Source: Actinoplanes sp. KI2 (lineage in GTDB: Bacteria > Actinomycetota > Actinomycetes > Mycobacteriales > Micromonosporaceae). Taken from it: DNA of 64,000 bases. The position numbers and the translations under genes are program-made. The notes beneath the pieces are model-generated. The model saw only the letters and a list, made by a program, of their open reading frames with translations, did not search any database and had not been told where the DNA came from. This document shows positions 34,122-42,392 of this stretch, in pieces. How positions within the stretch are numbered: position 1 is the first letter of the stretch; each line of letters starts with the position of its first letter. The DNA is taken from the NCBI RefSeq assembly GCF_025630775.1, contig NZ_JAOSZE010000029.1:1-64000 (forward strand). Reading direction: 5' to 3'.

Positions 34122-35030
34122 TTACCCGACCCGGCTTCGGAGGTCGGCCATCAGGCGCAGGTGACTGTCGATGCCGTCCGGGGCGGTGTTGTAGAACAGC
34201 ACGTGGTCGACGCCGGCCTCGCCGAGCCGCTTCAGGTCGTCGGCGATCTCGCCGGGGGAGCCGCCCAGCAGCGGCCGGCCCTCGCCGAGCGCGTTGCCGA
34301 CGATCGGCACGTTCGCGCGGACGATGACCGGCAACGACGCGGCGTCCCGGCCCAGCTCGGCGGCGGCCGTCCGGAACGTGTCGACGGCGGCGGCCACCTG
34401 CTCGTACGAGAAAGCATTGGGGTTGATCCCGTCGGCGATGCGCGCGGCGCGCCGGATGCCGGGCTCACCGTTGGTGCCCACGATGATCGGCACGTGGCTC
34501 TGGACCGGTTTGGGGTTCAGCTCGGATGCCTCGATCTCGTAGAACCGCCCGTGGTACTCGACCGGGTCGGGCCCCCAGCAGGCCCGCATCGCGGCCACGT
34601 GCTCGTCGAAGCCGGCGCCGCGGCGCTTGAGCGGCACGTTCACGGTGGCGAACTCCTGCGGCATCCAGCCCTGCCCGATCCCGGCGATCACCCGGCCGCC
34701 GCTGAGCTGGTCGAGCGTCGCGAACCGCCGGGCGAGCACGACCGGAGCGTGGAACAGCGCGTCGACGATGCTGGTGCCCAGCCGGATCCGCTCGGTGAGG
34801 GCGGCGACGAAGGAGAGGGTCTCGAGCGGCTCGTACGTCTCGCGGTAGTCGGCCGGGAGGCGCTGGAGCTCGCCGTCCGGGCCGGGCAGGATCTTGGCGA
34901 GCGGGCGCAGGAGGCGCTCGTATGTCCAGAGGGCGGCGTACTCGAGGCGCTCGGCCTCCTGGGCGACCCGCTTGATGTTGGCTACGGACGCAAGCGCCCC
35001 CGATGTCGGCAGTGCGACCCCTAGTTCCAT
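34122..35030 (-). CDS. LLM-class (F420-dependent type) oxidoreductase
   Basis: The product is 302 residues, a luciferase-like TIM barrel. It starts MELGVALPTSGAL; further features are FAALTERIRLGTSIVDALFHAPVVLARRFATLDQLSGGRVIAGIGQG-type strands and VPIIVGTNGEPGIRRAARIADGINP. It uses F420 or FMN. I chose ATG 35030, as the frame further upstream runs through the GC-rich 13-bp repeats. Substrate unknown. Confidence 0.87.
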   Translation of the reverse strand: MELGVALPTSGALASVANIKRVAQEAERLEYAALWTYERLLRPLAKILPGPDGELQRLPADYRETYEPLETLSFVAALTERIRLGTSIVDALFHAPVVLARRFATLDQLSGGRVIAGIGQGWMPQEFATVNVPLKRRGAGFDEHVAAMRACWGPDPVEYHGRFYEIEASELNPKPVQSHVPIIVGTNGEPGIRRAARIADGINPNAFSYEQVAAAVDTFRTAAAELGRDAASLPVIVRANVPIVGNALGEGRPLLGGSPGEIADDLKRLGEAGVDHVLFYNTAPDGIDSHLRLMADLRSRVG

Positions 35031-35269
35031 ACCACTGTGGATATCAGACCGATTTGCCCGATGGCAGCGGGATCGGGCCGTGAGCCTCGTGACACCTCGC
35101 CCGCCGGGGGCGAGGCGCCGGGGCGGGCCACCGGGGCGGGCCACCGGGGCGGGCCACCGGGGCGGGCCACCGGGGCGAGGTGAATTGCCTAGCCTCCTAG
35201 GAAGCCGTCGCCGCTGTGACGGGACCGGCAACGCTACGATCCTGGGCACTACGTCGACGGGGGGCATGG
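35031..35269. other. Divergent intergenic stretch with repeats, promoter region of the protease module
   Basis: No coding sequence is supported. It holds the 13-bp repeats at 35114-35178, a short palindrome CCTAGCCTCCTAGG near 35188, and a -10-like TACGAT at 35235-35240, about 30 bases before the EspC-like gene. Confidence 0.5.
35114..35178. repeat. 13-bp tandem repeat, about 5 copies
   Basis: The unit GCCACCGGGGCGG is repeated from about 35127 in steps of 13 bases to 35178, after a diverged first copy. It lies between the LLM gene and the T7SS protease module and is not coding. Confidence 0.9.
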
Positions 35270-35575
35270 ATGACGGTGCAGGTCAGATCGGACGAGTTGC
35301 GGGCGGCGGCGCGGCAACTGCGGGACCGGGCCGCCGAGCAGCTTCGCAAGGCCGCGCTGCAGATCCAGGTGCCCGAGAAGCGGTACGGCGTCGAGCAGGC
35401 CTTCGACACGTACACGACGGCCGCCGCGTATCGCGCGTACGCCTCGGCGATGGAGCAGGAGCTCCGCATCCTGGAGGAGGCCGCCCGCCAACTGGCCGAC
35501 GCCCTCGAGCAGACCGCGAACGACTACGACGCCTCGGACCGGCGGTCGGCTCGGCGGGTCGCGGGGCAGCCGTGA
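35270..35575 (+). CDS. EspC-like small T7SS protein
   Basis: The product is 101 residues and nearly all helical: a first helix VRSDELRAAARQLRDRAAEQLRKA, and a second ending MEQELRILEEAARQLADALEQTANDYDASD. This matches the EspC/ESX-target pattern (two helices with a Tyr-x-x-x-Asp-like tail), the kind exported by type VII secretion as pairs. ATG 35270 is chosen. The stop overlaps the GTG of the protease gene (GTGA), so the two are made together and probably pair for export. Confidence 0.72.
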   Translation: MTVQVRSDELRAAARQLRDRAAEQLRKAALQIQVPEKRYGVEQAFDTYTTAAAYRAYASAMEQELRILEEAARQLADALEQTANDYDASDRRSARRVAGQP

Positions 35576-37143
35576 GCGACGACAACATCGAGCGGCTGCG
35601 GCACGAGCAGAAGAACATCCACGCCGCGTACGGGATGTGGGGCACCGACGAGCTGGCCGCCGGCTGTGCCGCGGGCGCGGCGGTCGGCGGCTTCGGCGGC
35701 GACTCCGGCACGGTCCACGACATCGCGGCGAACGTCGGCAAGACGCACGAGATCGCGATGCAGGCGTGGCATGCCGTCCAGGACGTCCTGCGGATGAACG
35801 TCGGCGAGAGCTGGGTCGGTGACACGCACGTCGCGGCCGCCCAGGCGGTGACCGCGCTGTTCACCGACATCCACCACCTGACCGCGCCGATGGAGCAGAT
35901 GCCCGACCACCTCCGGCGCTACGCCGAGTGCCTGGAGCGGGCGAGACCGGCCGACGCCGAGTGCATCGACCAGCTGAACGACGTCGCCGGCCAGGCCGGG
36001 AAGATGACGGCCTGGGGCTTCCTGCCGGACCTGTCCGAGTACGACAGCCGGCGGATGGCCGAGCTGCACGCCGTCGCCATGCAGGCGATCGACGGGCGGG
36101 TCGGCACGCACGAGGGCGTGCGGGACGCCGGGCGGCAGCTCGCCTCGCTCCTCGGCGACCAGGCGGCCGGCCTGCGCGCCCGGCGGCTGCGGGGCTCGCC
36201 GATGAGCGCGCTCGACGACGTGGTGCTGGCCGAGGCGGGCAACAGCGTTGCCACCGCCGACAACGGCATCCTCACCCCGGCCGAGGAGGATCGTGCGGCC
36301 GCGGCGCTGAGCGGGCTCGGCGACGCCGACCGGCAGGCGATGATGAGCCTGCTGGCCGGCGCGGCCTCGCCGGAGCAGCGCGCGTACCTGCTGAAGGCGC
36401 TGGCCGCCGGGTACTCGCTCGACGACGTGACCAGGTTCGACTCGATGATCGCAGCGCACGGCGACGACCCGGCCTGGCTGGCCCAGCACCTGAACCCGCT
36501 GGCCATGGACTCCTCCGGCCGGGGCGTCTGGTACAACCACCAGCCGAACAACTTCGAGGGCCAGGACTGGACGCAGGGCCCGCACCCGACCTGCGTGGCC
36601 TCGTCGACGGTGGCCGCCCGCGCGGCGGTCGACCCGCTGTACGCGCTGGAGCTGACCACCGGCGGCCACCCCGGCGACCCGGCCTTCGACAACGGCGACG
36701 CGTTCGCGAAACGGCTGCTCGCCGAGCAGACCTCGGTGTACGACAACGGCCGCGACTGGATGGACAAGCTGCCGCTGGTGGGCATCGACGGGATGAGCGA
36801 CGACCAGTCGACCACGATCGCGAACGAGCAGATCGGCGCGCACACCGGCGCGTCGTACGCGAACGTCGACATGGCCGACGCGGACGCCCGGTCCGGCACG
36901 ATTCCGCAGATCGAGAAGGCGGTCGACGACGGCTACCCGGTGCCGATCTCGACGCGAGGCGGCGGCGAGGGCCACCAGATGATGATCATCGGGCATGCCG
37001 GCGACCAGCTCGAGATCTACAACCCGTGGGGTTACACCTACTGGGTCAGCGAGGATTCGTTCGGCCGTGGGGACATCGCCGAGGGCACCCCAGGCCTGCC
37101 CGGCACGCCGGTGTCGGTGCGCCTGCCGCAGGGGGTGAAGTGA
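35572..37143 (+). CDS. Large WXG-type protein with C-terminal papain-like cysteine protease domain
   Basis: The product is 523 residues. Residues 1-160 are helical with a WVGD turn near residue 81, resembling long WXG100-type export domains. The middle (about 160-320) is helical with LTPAEEDRAAAAL. The C-terminal domain has papain-fold active-site residues in order: Gln335 six residues before Cys341 (TQGPHPTCVASS), His468 (GGEGHQMMIIGHAG) and Asn484 (EIYNPWGYTYW). Gln-x5-Cys and the NPWG box are as in C1-like enzymes. No signal peptide is seen, so T7SS export with the EspC-like partner is the likely route. It may be an exported protease or toxin. Its stop overlaps the next start (TGATG). Confidence 0.75.
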   Translation: MSDDNIERLRHEQKNIHAAYGMWGTDELAAGCAAGAAVGGFGGDSGTVHDIAANVGKTHEIAMQAWHAVQDVLRMNVGESWVGDTHVAAAQAVTALFTDIHHLTAPMEQMPDHLRRYAECLERARPADAECIDQLNDVAGQAGKMTAWGFLPDLSEYDSRRMAELHAVAMQAIDGRVGTHEGVRDAGRQLASLLGDQAAGLRARRLRGSPMSALDDVVLAEAGNSVATADNGILTPAEEDRAAAALSGLGDADRQAMMSLLAGAASPEQRAYLLKALAAGYSLDDVTRFDSMIAAHGDDPAWLAQHLNPLAMDSSGRGVWYNHQPNNFEGQDWTQGPHPTCVASSTVAARAAVDPLYALELTTGGHPGDPAFDNGDAFAKRLLAEQTSVYDNGRDWMDKLPLVGIDGMSDDQSTTIANEQIGAHTGASYANVDMADADARSGTIPQIEKAVDDGYPVPISTRGGGEGHQMMIIGHAGDQLEIYNPWGYTYWVSEDSFGRGDIAEGTPGLPGTPVSVRLPQGVK

Positions 37144-37514
37144 TGCACATCCGTACGGATGACGAGGCGATCGGCTTCGACGTGGCGGCGCTGCTGGCCG
37201 GGGGCCGGTTCACCGAGGCGCTGGTGCCGGCCGCGCTGCAGGCGGACCGGGCCGGCGTGATCCCGCGCTCGCTCACCTTCCTGGCCGAGATCGTGCGCCG
37301 GGGCGGGGTCGCGTACGCGGCGGAGCTGGCCGAGCCGCTGCCCACGCCCGAGCAGACCGAGCTGGTGCGGCCCTGGCTGCAGCAGCTCGGGGGACTTCCG
37401 CAGGCCGGCGGTGTTGCGCCGGTCGGGGGTCTTCCGCAGGTCGATGAGCGGCTTGCCCGGTGGCTGGACGGGGTGGCCACGATCATCGAGGCGCGCCGGC
37501 TCACGTCACGGTGA
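37143..37514 (+). CDS. Small protein behind the protease, candidate immunity or chaperone protein
   Basis: The product is 123 residues, cytoplasmic by composition, with mostly helical segments (FDVAALLAGGRFTEALVPAAL and PTPEQTELVRPWLQQLGG) and a short near-repeat of GGLPQ. I do not recognise the family. The start overlaps the protease stop, so it is made in step with it. Proteins coded this way behind T7SS effectors are often immunity proteins or chaperones; this is inference. Its last 14 bases overlap the convergent chagasin-like gene. Confidence 0.6.
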   Translation: MHIRTDDEAIGFDVAALLAGGRFTEALVPAALQADRAGVIPRSLTFLAEIVRRGGVAYAAELAEPLPTPEQTELVRPWLQQLGGLPQAGGVAPVGGLPQVDERLARWLDGVATIIEARRLTSR

Positions 37515-37959
37515 TCGTCCAGGTCACGCTGCGCGAGGCTGCCTGGGATGCCGGGCTGCTGCAGCCCTGGAAGCAGTTGGACAGGGTGACCTTCGCCGTG
37601 CCGGTGGCGGTCGCGTCGTACGTGAAGAAGGTTGTGCCCTGCCCGCCGCCGAGCAGCGGATCGCGCACCCGGTCGAGCAGCGCCTTGTGCCGGGTGCGTT
37701 TGCCCTGGTCGCCGAGCAGACCGTCCGGGGCGACCTGCGCGGTCCAGAAGTCGCCGACCGAGGCGCCGCGGTCGGGCACCGCGAGGGAGAACCGGTCGCC
37801 CTTGCCGACCGTGACGCTGGTCTGCGACTCGCTGTACACCGTGCCGTAGACCCGATGCCGGTAGACCACGACACCGCCCCAGGTCAGCGCGCCGAGCACC
37901 ACGACGATGACAACAAGCCACACGGCGACCTTCGCGAATCTGCCCACGTCCAGGAACAA
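37501..37959 (-). CDS. Membrane-anchored chagasin-like (I42) cysteine protease inhibitor
   Basis: The product is 152 residues. One N-terminal membrane helix (VAVWLVVIVVVLGALTWGGVVV) holds an extracellular domain of about 110 residues. It resembles chagasin: SVTVGKGDRFSLAVPDRGASVGDFWTAQ-type strands with a G-D-F-W in place of the TTGY loop, then LLGGGQGTTFFTYDATATGTAKVTLSNCF, matching the GxGG loop and the strand after it. The third loop (RPW in chagasin) is replaced by a Cys-bounded loop (CFQGC). Chagasins block papain-like proteases. TTG 37959 has AGGTGA upstream. Being tail to tail with a papain-like protease gene, it probably guards the cell against it. Confidence 0.65.
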   Translation of the reverse strand: MFLDVGRFAKVAVWLVVIVVVLGALTWGGVVVYRHRVYGTVYSESQTSVTVGKGDRFSLAVPDRGASVGDFWTAQVAPDGLLGDQGKRTRHKALLDRVRDPLLGGGQGTTFFTYDATATGTAKVTLSNCFQGCSSPASQAASRSVTWTITVT

Positions 37960-38022
37960 TATCGATCACCTGCCAGCCACGGATCGAGCGACAGGCCCGC
38001 GCCGGTCTGGTTGAGTGGGGAC

Positions 38023-38232
38023 ATGAGCAATCACGTGTACCGGCTGACCGAGGTCGTGGGAAGCAGCTCCACCAGCGTCGACGACGCGATCCGCACCGCC
38101 GTTCGCAAGGCGGCCCAAACCGTACGCAATATCGAATGGTTCGAAGCGCAGGAGGTCCGCGGCCAGGTGGTCGACGGGAACGTCGCGTACTTCCAGGTCC
38201 GCGTGAAGATCGGATTCCGCGTCGAGGACTGA
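38023..38232 (+). CDS. Dodecin (flavin-binding) protein
   Basis: The product is 69 residues, normal for dodecin. It starts MSNHVYRLTEVVGSSSTSVDDAI and has VRNIEWFEAQEVRGQV with the flavin-stacking Trp, then FQVRVKIGFRVED. Dodecins form 12-mers that store riboflavin or FMN/CoA. ATG 38023 is preceded by GAGTGGGG. It is a single gene, divergent from the chagasin-like gene. Confidence 0.93.
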   Translation: MSNHVYRLTEVVGSSSTSVDDAIRTAVRKAAQTVRNIEWFEAQEVRGQVVDGNVAYFQVRVKIGFRVED

Positions 38233-38295
38233 TCGGCCTCGACGACCCGGGTTCGGTGAGCGTCCGCCGTCGCCGCTTCGCCCTACGCTCGCCTC

Positions 38296-38949
38296 ATGAT
38301 CCGAGCAGTGATCGTTGACTTCGACGACACCCTGTGCCTGACCGAGGAGGCCTCCTTCGCCCTCGAAAACGAAGTGCTGATCCAGATGGGCCGCGAGCCT
38401 ATGCCGCGCGCGCTGCACCTCGCGACCTGGGGCTTGCCCTTGCCGGAGGCCATGCCGTACCGCTCGCCGGGCCTGGACTTGGATCAGTTCGCCGCCCTGT
38501 TCCCGGCCATGAACCAGCGTTACCTGGCCGACGGCAAACTGGACGTGATCCCGCCCGAGAACCTGGCGGCCCTGGACCACCTGCTCCACGAGGGCCGCAC
38601 CATCATGCTGCTGACCTCCCGAGCCGAGGCGGAGATACGCCACCTCCTGGCGCCCGGCCATGCCCTGGCCGCCCGGGTGACCGGCGCCTACCACCGCAAC
38701 AACACCCGCTTCACCAAGCCCGACCCGCGCGTCTTCGACGAACTCCTGACGGAAACCGGCCTAAACCCGTCCCAGTGCGTCTATATCGGCGACTCACCGG
38801 GCGACGCCGTGGCAGCGGGCGGCGCCGGCATCCACTTCATCGCCTGCTTGCAGAGCGGTGTCCGCCGCCTGGACGAATTCGACCCACGCTATGTCACCGC
38901 CGCGGTGGACTCCTTCCCACAAATACCCCCGGTGATCGCCGCACTATAA
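38296..38949 (+). CDS. HAD-superfamily hydrolase
   Basis: The product is 217 residues. Motif I DFDDTL (Asp nucleophile) is at residues 8-13, motif II LLTSRAE near 115, Lys motif FTKPDPRVF near 142, and motif IV YIGDSPGDAVAA near 165. It is a cytosolic phosphatase or phosphoglycolate phosphatase-like enzyme of unknown substrate. The GC content drops somewhat near its 3' end, where a convergent gene overlaps it. Confidence 0.87.
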   Translation: MIRAVIVDFDDTLCLTEEASFALENEVLIQMGREPMPRALHLATWGLPLPEAMPYRSPGLDLDQFAALFPAMNQRYLADGKLDVIPPENLAALDHLLHEGRTIMLLTSRAEAEIRHLLAPGHALAARVTGAYHRNNTRFTKPDPRVFDELLTETGLNPSQCVYIGDSPGDAVAAGGAGIHFIACLQSGVRRLDEFDPRYVTAAVDSFPQIPPVIAAL

Positions 38950-39670
38950 CCTTTGCCGCGTCCCTGATCCGGCCCGTGACAGACCCGCAAAACAGCGCGA
39001 AAAATGGAGCGGGGAATAGAGCGTAAAATAGCACCGCACGGCCTCGAATCCGGCAACGAACGACCCAGGACGTAATTGGCGATCCCGTCGAAGAATTGCC
39101 ACGTAAGCCCGGCGCCGCCTGCGGATCCTGGCCGCCGCCCGGGCGTCCGGGTCGAGAGGGCCGCGCGCCCGGGCCAGGCACTCGCCTCTGCGCGGGGTGC
39201 GGTGTCTGCGCTGGGGTCGCGGCCCCCTCCTGCGCGGGGTGCGGTGTCTGCGCTGGGGTCGCGGCCCCCTCCTGCGCGGGGTGCGGTGTCTGGGCTGGGC
39301 TTGCGGCTTGCTCCTGCGCGGGGTGCGGTGTCTGCGCTGGGCTTGCGGCTCGCTTGTGCGCGGTGTGCGGCGTCTGCACCTGCGCGGGGCTCGCCACGCG
39401 TCCGCTTGCGAGGTGCTGTGGCTGGCGCGTCGAGGTGACCGGTGCGGGACTCGGTGGCGGCTGCTTCGTCGGGGCTGGTGGCTGGACGTCTGGGTGGGCT
39501 CGCTCGGCCATGCTCTGCGCTGCTGCGGCGGCGGCTGCACGCTCGCGGCGCGCCCGCCACAGTTTGATTGCGTGCCGCTGCTGGAGGCCCCAATCGCGGT
39601 GTCGGGCATGCTCCTGGCGAAACCGCTCAGCCTCCGGAGAATAGCGGCGCGACTTGGTGCGATCGCGCAT
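38894..39670 (-). CDS. Basic protein with 14-residue repeats, function unknown
   Basis: The N-terminal 45 residues (MRDRTKSRRYSPEAERFRQ, then GLQQRHAIKLWRARRERAAA) look like a real, basic, helical protein. The middle is five 14-residue repeats of the TPHPAQE type. The last 80 residues have unusual composition for the region and overlap the HAD gene end by 56 bases, so a frameshift or a different true end is possible: a neighbouring frame reads WQFFDGIANYVLG. The start could also be GTG 39712. I do not recognise a function. Confidence 0.45.
   Translation of the reverse strand: MRDRTKSRRYSPEAERFRQEHARHRDWGLQQRHAIKLWRARRERAAAAAAAQSMAERAHPDVQPPAPTKQPPPSPAPVTSTRQPQHLASGRVASPAQVQTPHTAHKRAASPAQTPHPAQEQAASPAQTPHPAQEGAATPAQTPHPAQEGAATPAQTPHPAQRRVPGPGARPSRPGRPGGGQDPQAAPGLRGNSSTGSPITSWVVRCRIRGRAVLFYALFPAPFFALFCGSVTGRIRDAAKVIVRRSPGVFVGRSPPRR
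39189..39398 (-). repeat. 42-bp tandem repeat, 5 copies, in frame
   Basis: Copies start at 39189, 39231, 39273, 39315 and 39357, exactly 42 bases apart, each with TGCGCGGGGTGCGGTGTCTG as core (the last is diverged). They encode the 14-residue Pro/Ala/Gln repeat of the minus-strand protein, so copy-number change preserves its frame. Confidence 0.9.
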
Positions 39671-39712
39671 TTCGGCGACTTGAGTCCTGGAGAATAGCCC
39701 TAGCTGTCCCAC

Positions 39713-40418
39713 CCCAAAATTGTCCCACCGAAAATGAGCCAGCGGTAAGCCCGGGCCGCCTCTGGATCATGCCAACCTTCGCCTCGGAAATCGGCTTCCG
39801 GCCCGAGTCAACGATTCTCGCTGCCGCAAAGAAATGTCCGGAAGAGATGATTTCTCGCCCACCGTGACGGGCGGCAGGAAGGGCGAGCGGGCAGGTGTCG
39901 GGCCATGGGTAGCGGGGTCGGGGTCGACGGCACAGAGCGACGGGCGGCGGAAGGGCGAGCGGGCAGGCAGCGGGGTCGGGGCCGACGGCACAGAGCGACG
40001 GGCGGCGGAAGGGCGAGCGGGCAGGCAGCGGGGTCGGGGCCGACGGCACAGAGCGACGGGCGGCGGAAGGGCGAGCGGGCAGGCAGCTGGGTCGGGGCCA
40101 ACGGCATAGGGCGACGGGCGGCAGGAAGGGCGAGCGGGCAGGTGTCGGGCCATGGGTAGCGGGGTTGGGGCGACGGGCGAGCGGCCAGGTAGCGGGGCTG
40201 GGCCGACGGCATGGGAGGGCCAGCGCGTCGATATTGCGTTGTGCCCCGAGACGGCCCTTGGGATTCTGATCACGGCCCCGGCGGCTTCAGAAGTACGCGC
40301 TTCCGCAGCGGATGCATTGGCGATCCAACCACGCTGATCCGCTGCCTTCTCAGCGACCGATCCTTCACATCGGATCCGCTCCGGGGCCACCCGAAGCAAT
40401 AGCAACCTGAGGTGAACC
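39713..40418. other. 700-base stretch without a supported gene
   Basis: ORFs here are low-complexity readings of the repeat at 39866-40215. The part at 39749-39782 is a near copy of 39086-39120, which lies in the basic repeat protein, so it may be a gene remnant. The last 150 bases are lower in GC and may carry the SPFH gene promoter. Confidence 0.6.
39866..40215. repeat. 58-bp minisatellite, about 6 copies
   Basis: GACGGGCGGC marks repeat starts at 39866, 39939, 39997, 40055 and 40113, with GACGGGCGAG near 40172. Spacing is 58 bases between the inner copies and 73 for the first, which has a 15-base insert (TGTCGGGCCATGGGT) also found near 40142. The unit is GC-rich and carries GCGAGCGGGCAGG. 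It is noncoding as far as I can see. Confidence 0.9.
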
Positions 40419-41243
40419 ATGTCCAAGACCAACAGCTACGAGGTGATCGTTCACAGCGGTTTCCGCGGCCTGCGCTACTCCGACGGCCGCTTCGACCAGG
40501 TGCTCGAGCCGGGTCGGTACGAGCTGCCCAAGCGGCGCTTCCCCGGCCGCCGGCAGCCGCGCGTCGCCATCGTCCCGATCGACGTCCGGGAGCGGGAGCT
40601 CAACATCAAGGGTCAGGAGATCCTCACGGCCGACAAGGTGGCCGTGCGGGTCAACATTGTCACGCACTTCCGCGTGGTCGACCCGAAGGCCGCGGTCGAG
40701 CGGGTCGCCGACTACGGCGACCGCATCTACAGCGACGTGCAGCTGGCCGCTCGGCGTTCGCTGGCGTCGATGACGCTCGAGGCCATTCTGACCAACCGCA
40801 ACCAGCTCAGCGAGGATATCCTGCGCGACGTCGAGACGGTGTCGGCCGGCTACGGCGTGCAGATCATCCGGGCCGACGTGAAGGACCTGGTGTTCCCGGG
40901 CAACCTTCAGGAGATCATGAACCGGGTGCTGACCGCGCAGCGGGTCGCCGAGGCGCAGATGGTGGAGGCCCGCACCCGGGCCGAGCGGGAGACGCTGGAG
41001 GCGACCTCGAAGGCCGAGTCGACGCGCCGCGCCGCCGAGGCCGACGCCGAGGCGAAGCGGATCCGCGCCGACGCCGAGGTGGACGCGCTGCGCCGGCTGG
41101 CCGCGGCCGCCGAGGCGTACGCGCAGCACCCGGCCCTGCTGCGGCTGCGCGAGCTGGAGACGCTGGGCGCGCTCGGCACGAACGCCGCGGCCCGTCTCTA
41201 CATCGGCTTCGAGAAGCACGCCGACCGGGTCACCGCGGAGTAA
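40419..41243 (+). CDS. SPFH/band 7 (slipin-like) protein
   Basis: The product is 274 residues. The band 7 core has PRVAIVPIDVRERELNIKGQEILTADKVAVRVNIVTHFRVVDP, and LDIL-type LTNRNQLSEDILRDVETVSAGYGVQIIRADVKDLVFP. The C-terminal coiled coil at about 180-240 is rich in Glu, Ala and Arg. Unlike most slipins it has no N-terminal membrane helix, so it is soluble or peripheral. ATG 40419 follows GAGGTG. Role unknown; SPFH proteins organise membrane domains. Confidence 0.87.
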   Translation: MSKTNSYEVIVHSGFRGLRYSDGRFDQVLEPGRYELPKRRFPGRRQPRVAIVPIDVRERELNIKGQEILTADKVAVRVNIVTHFRVVDPKAAVERVADYGDRIYSDVQLAARRSLASMTLEAILTNRNQLSEDILRDVETVSAGYGVQIIRADVKDLVFPGNLQEIMNRVLTAQRVAEAQMVEARTRAERETLEATSKAESTRRAAEADAEAKRIRADAEVDALRRLAAAAEAYAQHPALLRLRELETLGALGTNAAARLYIGFEKHADRVTAE

Positions 41244-41264
41244 GGGCAACGAGCAGCCCGGGAC

Positions 41265-42098
41265 CTATCTCGCCAGGCAGGCGACGGAGAAGAGAGCGGC
41301 TATCACCCCGTACCAATGGAGGGTGTGCAGCCGCTCGCGCAGAAGCGACCGGTTCAGCAGGACCGTGACGGCGGGGTACAACGACGCCACCACCGTCGCC
41401 GGGGTGAGGGCCGACGCGGCCGCCGCGATGTAGGCCGCGTCGGCCAGGGCGTCGGTGGTGCCCACCGCCACGATCGGGGCTCGTAGCAGGGTGCGGTCGC
41501 AGCGGCCGAGGGCCAGGGCCAGGACCAGCGCGCCCAGGCCCTCGGCGATCCGGGCCGAGGCCAGCGCCCAGAACTCGTCCGCCGCGCCGGCCTCGTGCAG
41601 CAGGACGAAGTAGACACCGAGGCCGAGCGCGGCGCCCAGCCCGCACAGGTTCGCCGATCGCGTGGCCCCGCGGGCGGTGACCGGGCCGGGGACCGGCCAG
41701 CTGGCCATCGTCACGCCCACCAGGCCGGTCGCTATGCCCAGGCCGGCGACCACGGTCAGCCGGTCGCCGTGCAGCAGTCCCCAGCCGACCGGCACGAGCG
41801 CGGCGACCGCGGCGATCGGGGCCACGACCGCCGGTGAGCCGTCCCGCATCGCGCGGTAGAGCAGGCCCATCGACGGCAGCCCGACCACTCCGGCCGCCAC
41901 GCCCAGCCAGAGCCGCGCGTCCCAGGGCGGCGGTACGCCCCGGAGCGCAGCCACCACCAGGGCCAGCAACATCGCCGCGATTTGCGAGCCGATCAGGACG
42001 GTCAGCACCGGCCGGCGGCGGGCCAGCGCCCCCGCGAGGAAGTCGGACGCTCCCCAGGCGGCGGCCGCCCCCGCCGCGATCGTGATCACCCAAGCCAT
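41265..42098 (-). CDS. EamA-family (DMT) membrane transporter
   Basis: The product is 277 residues with ten predicted helices in two EamA halves (start ITIAAGAAAAWGASDFLAGALARR, second half LCGLGAALGLGVYFVLLHEAG, end VVASLYPAVTVLLNRSLLRERL). A metabolite exporter of unknown substrate. It converges on the SPFH gene, with 21 bases between them. Confidence 0.85.
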   Translation of the reverse strand: MAWVITIAAGAAAAWGASDFLAGALARRRPVLTVLIGSQIAAMLLALVVAALRGVPPPWDARLWLGVAAGVVGLPSMGLLYRAMRDGSPAVVAPIAAVAALVPVGWGLLHGDRLTVVAGLGIATGLVGVTMASWPVPGPVTARGATRSANLCGLGAALGLGVYFVLLHEAGAADEFWALASARIAEGLGALVLALALGRCDRTLLRAPIVAVGTTDALADAAYIAAAASALTPATVVASLYPAVTVLLNRSLLRERLHTLHWYGVIAALFSVACLAR

Positions 42099-42392
42099 GC
42101 TCGTCAGCCGTCGGGGCCGGATGCGCAGGAACTCATGGGGCCGATCATGCCGAGCGCATAGCCGCAGGTCAGTCGCCCGCAGGTGGCTCCTCTTCCGGGG
42201 TTGACCCGATCGAGTCTTCCGGGGTTGACCCGATCGAGCGGGTCAGCCTGCTATGCGTGCGCTCCAAGCCGTGTTCATCGTGAAGGTCAGCTGAACCTGC
42301 TGCCGGAGGGCGGCAGATTGCCGTACGAATACGAGTTGGACGGCCGACTGCCAGGCGCCGTTCAGCCTGACGCTTCCGCTGACCAGGCCGGC
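42099..42392. other. Intergenic stretch with a perfect 24-bp tandem repeat
   Basis: It separates the EamA gene and the GGDEF-EAL gene. A 24-bp unit starting TCTTCCGGGGTTGACC occurs twice in direct tandem at 42191-42214 and 42215-42238. I see no gene. Confidence 0.7.

Noticed and set aside
35114..35178. Repeat array as CRISPR
   Set aside because: The units are 13 bases in direct tandem with no spacers, and no cas genes are near.
39866..40215. 58-bp repeats as CRISPR or a coding repeat
   Set aside because: There are no unique spacers between units, 58 is not a multiple of three, and the frames through them have only low-complexity Arg/Gly products.
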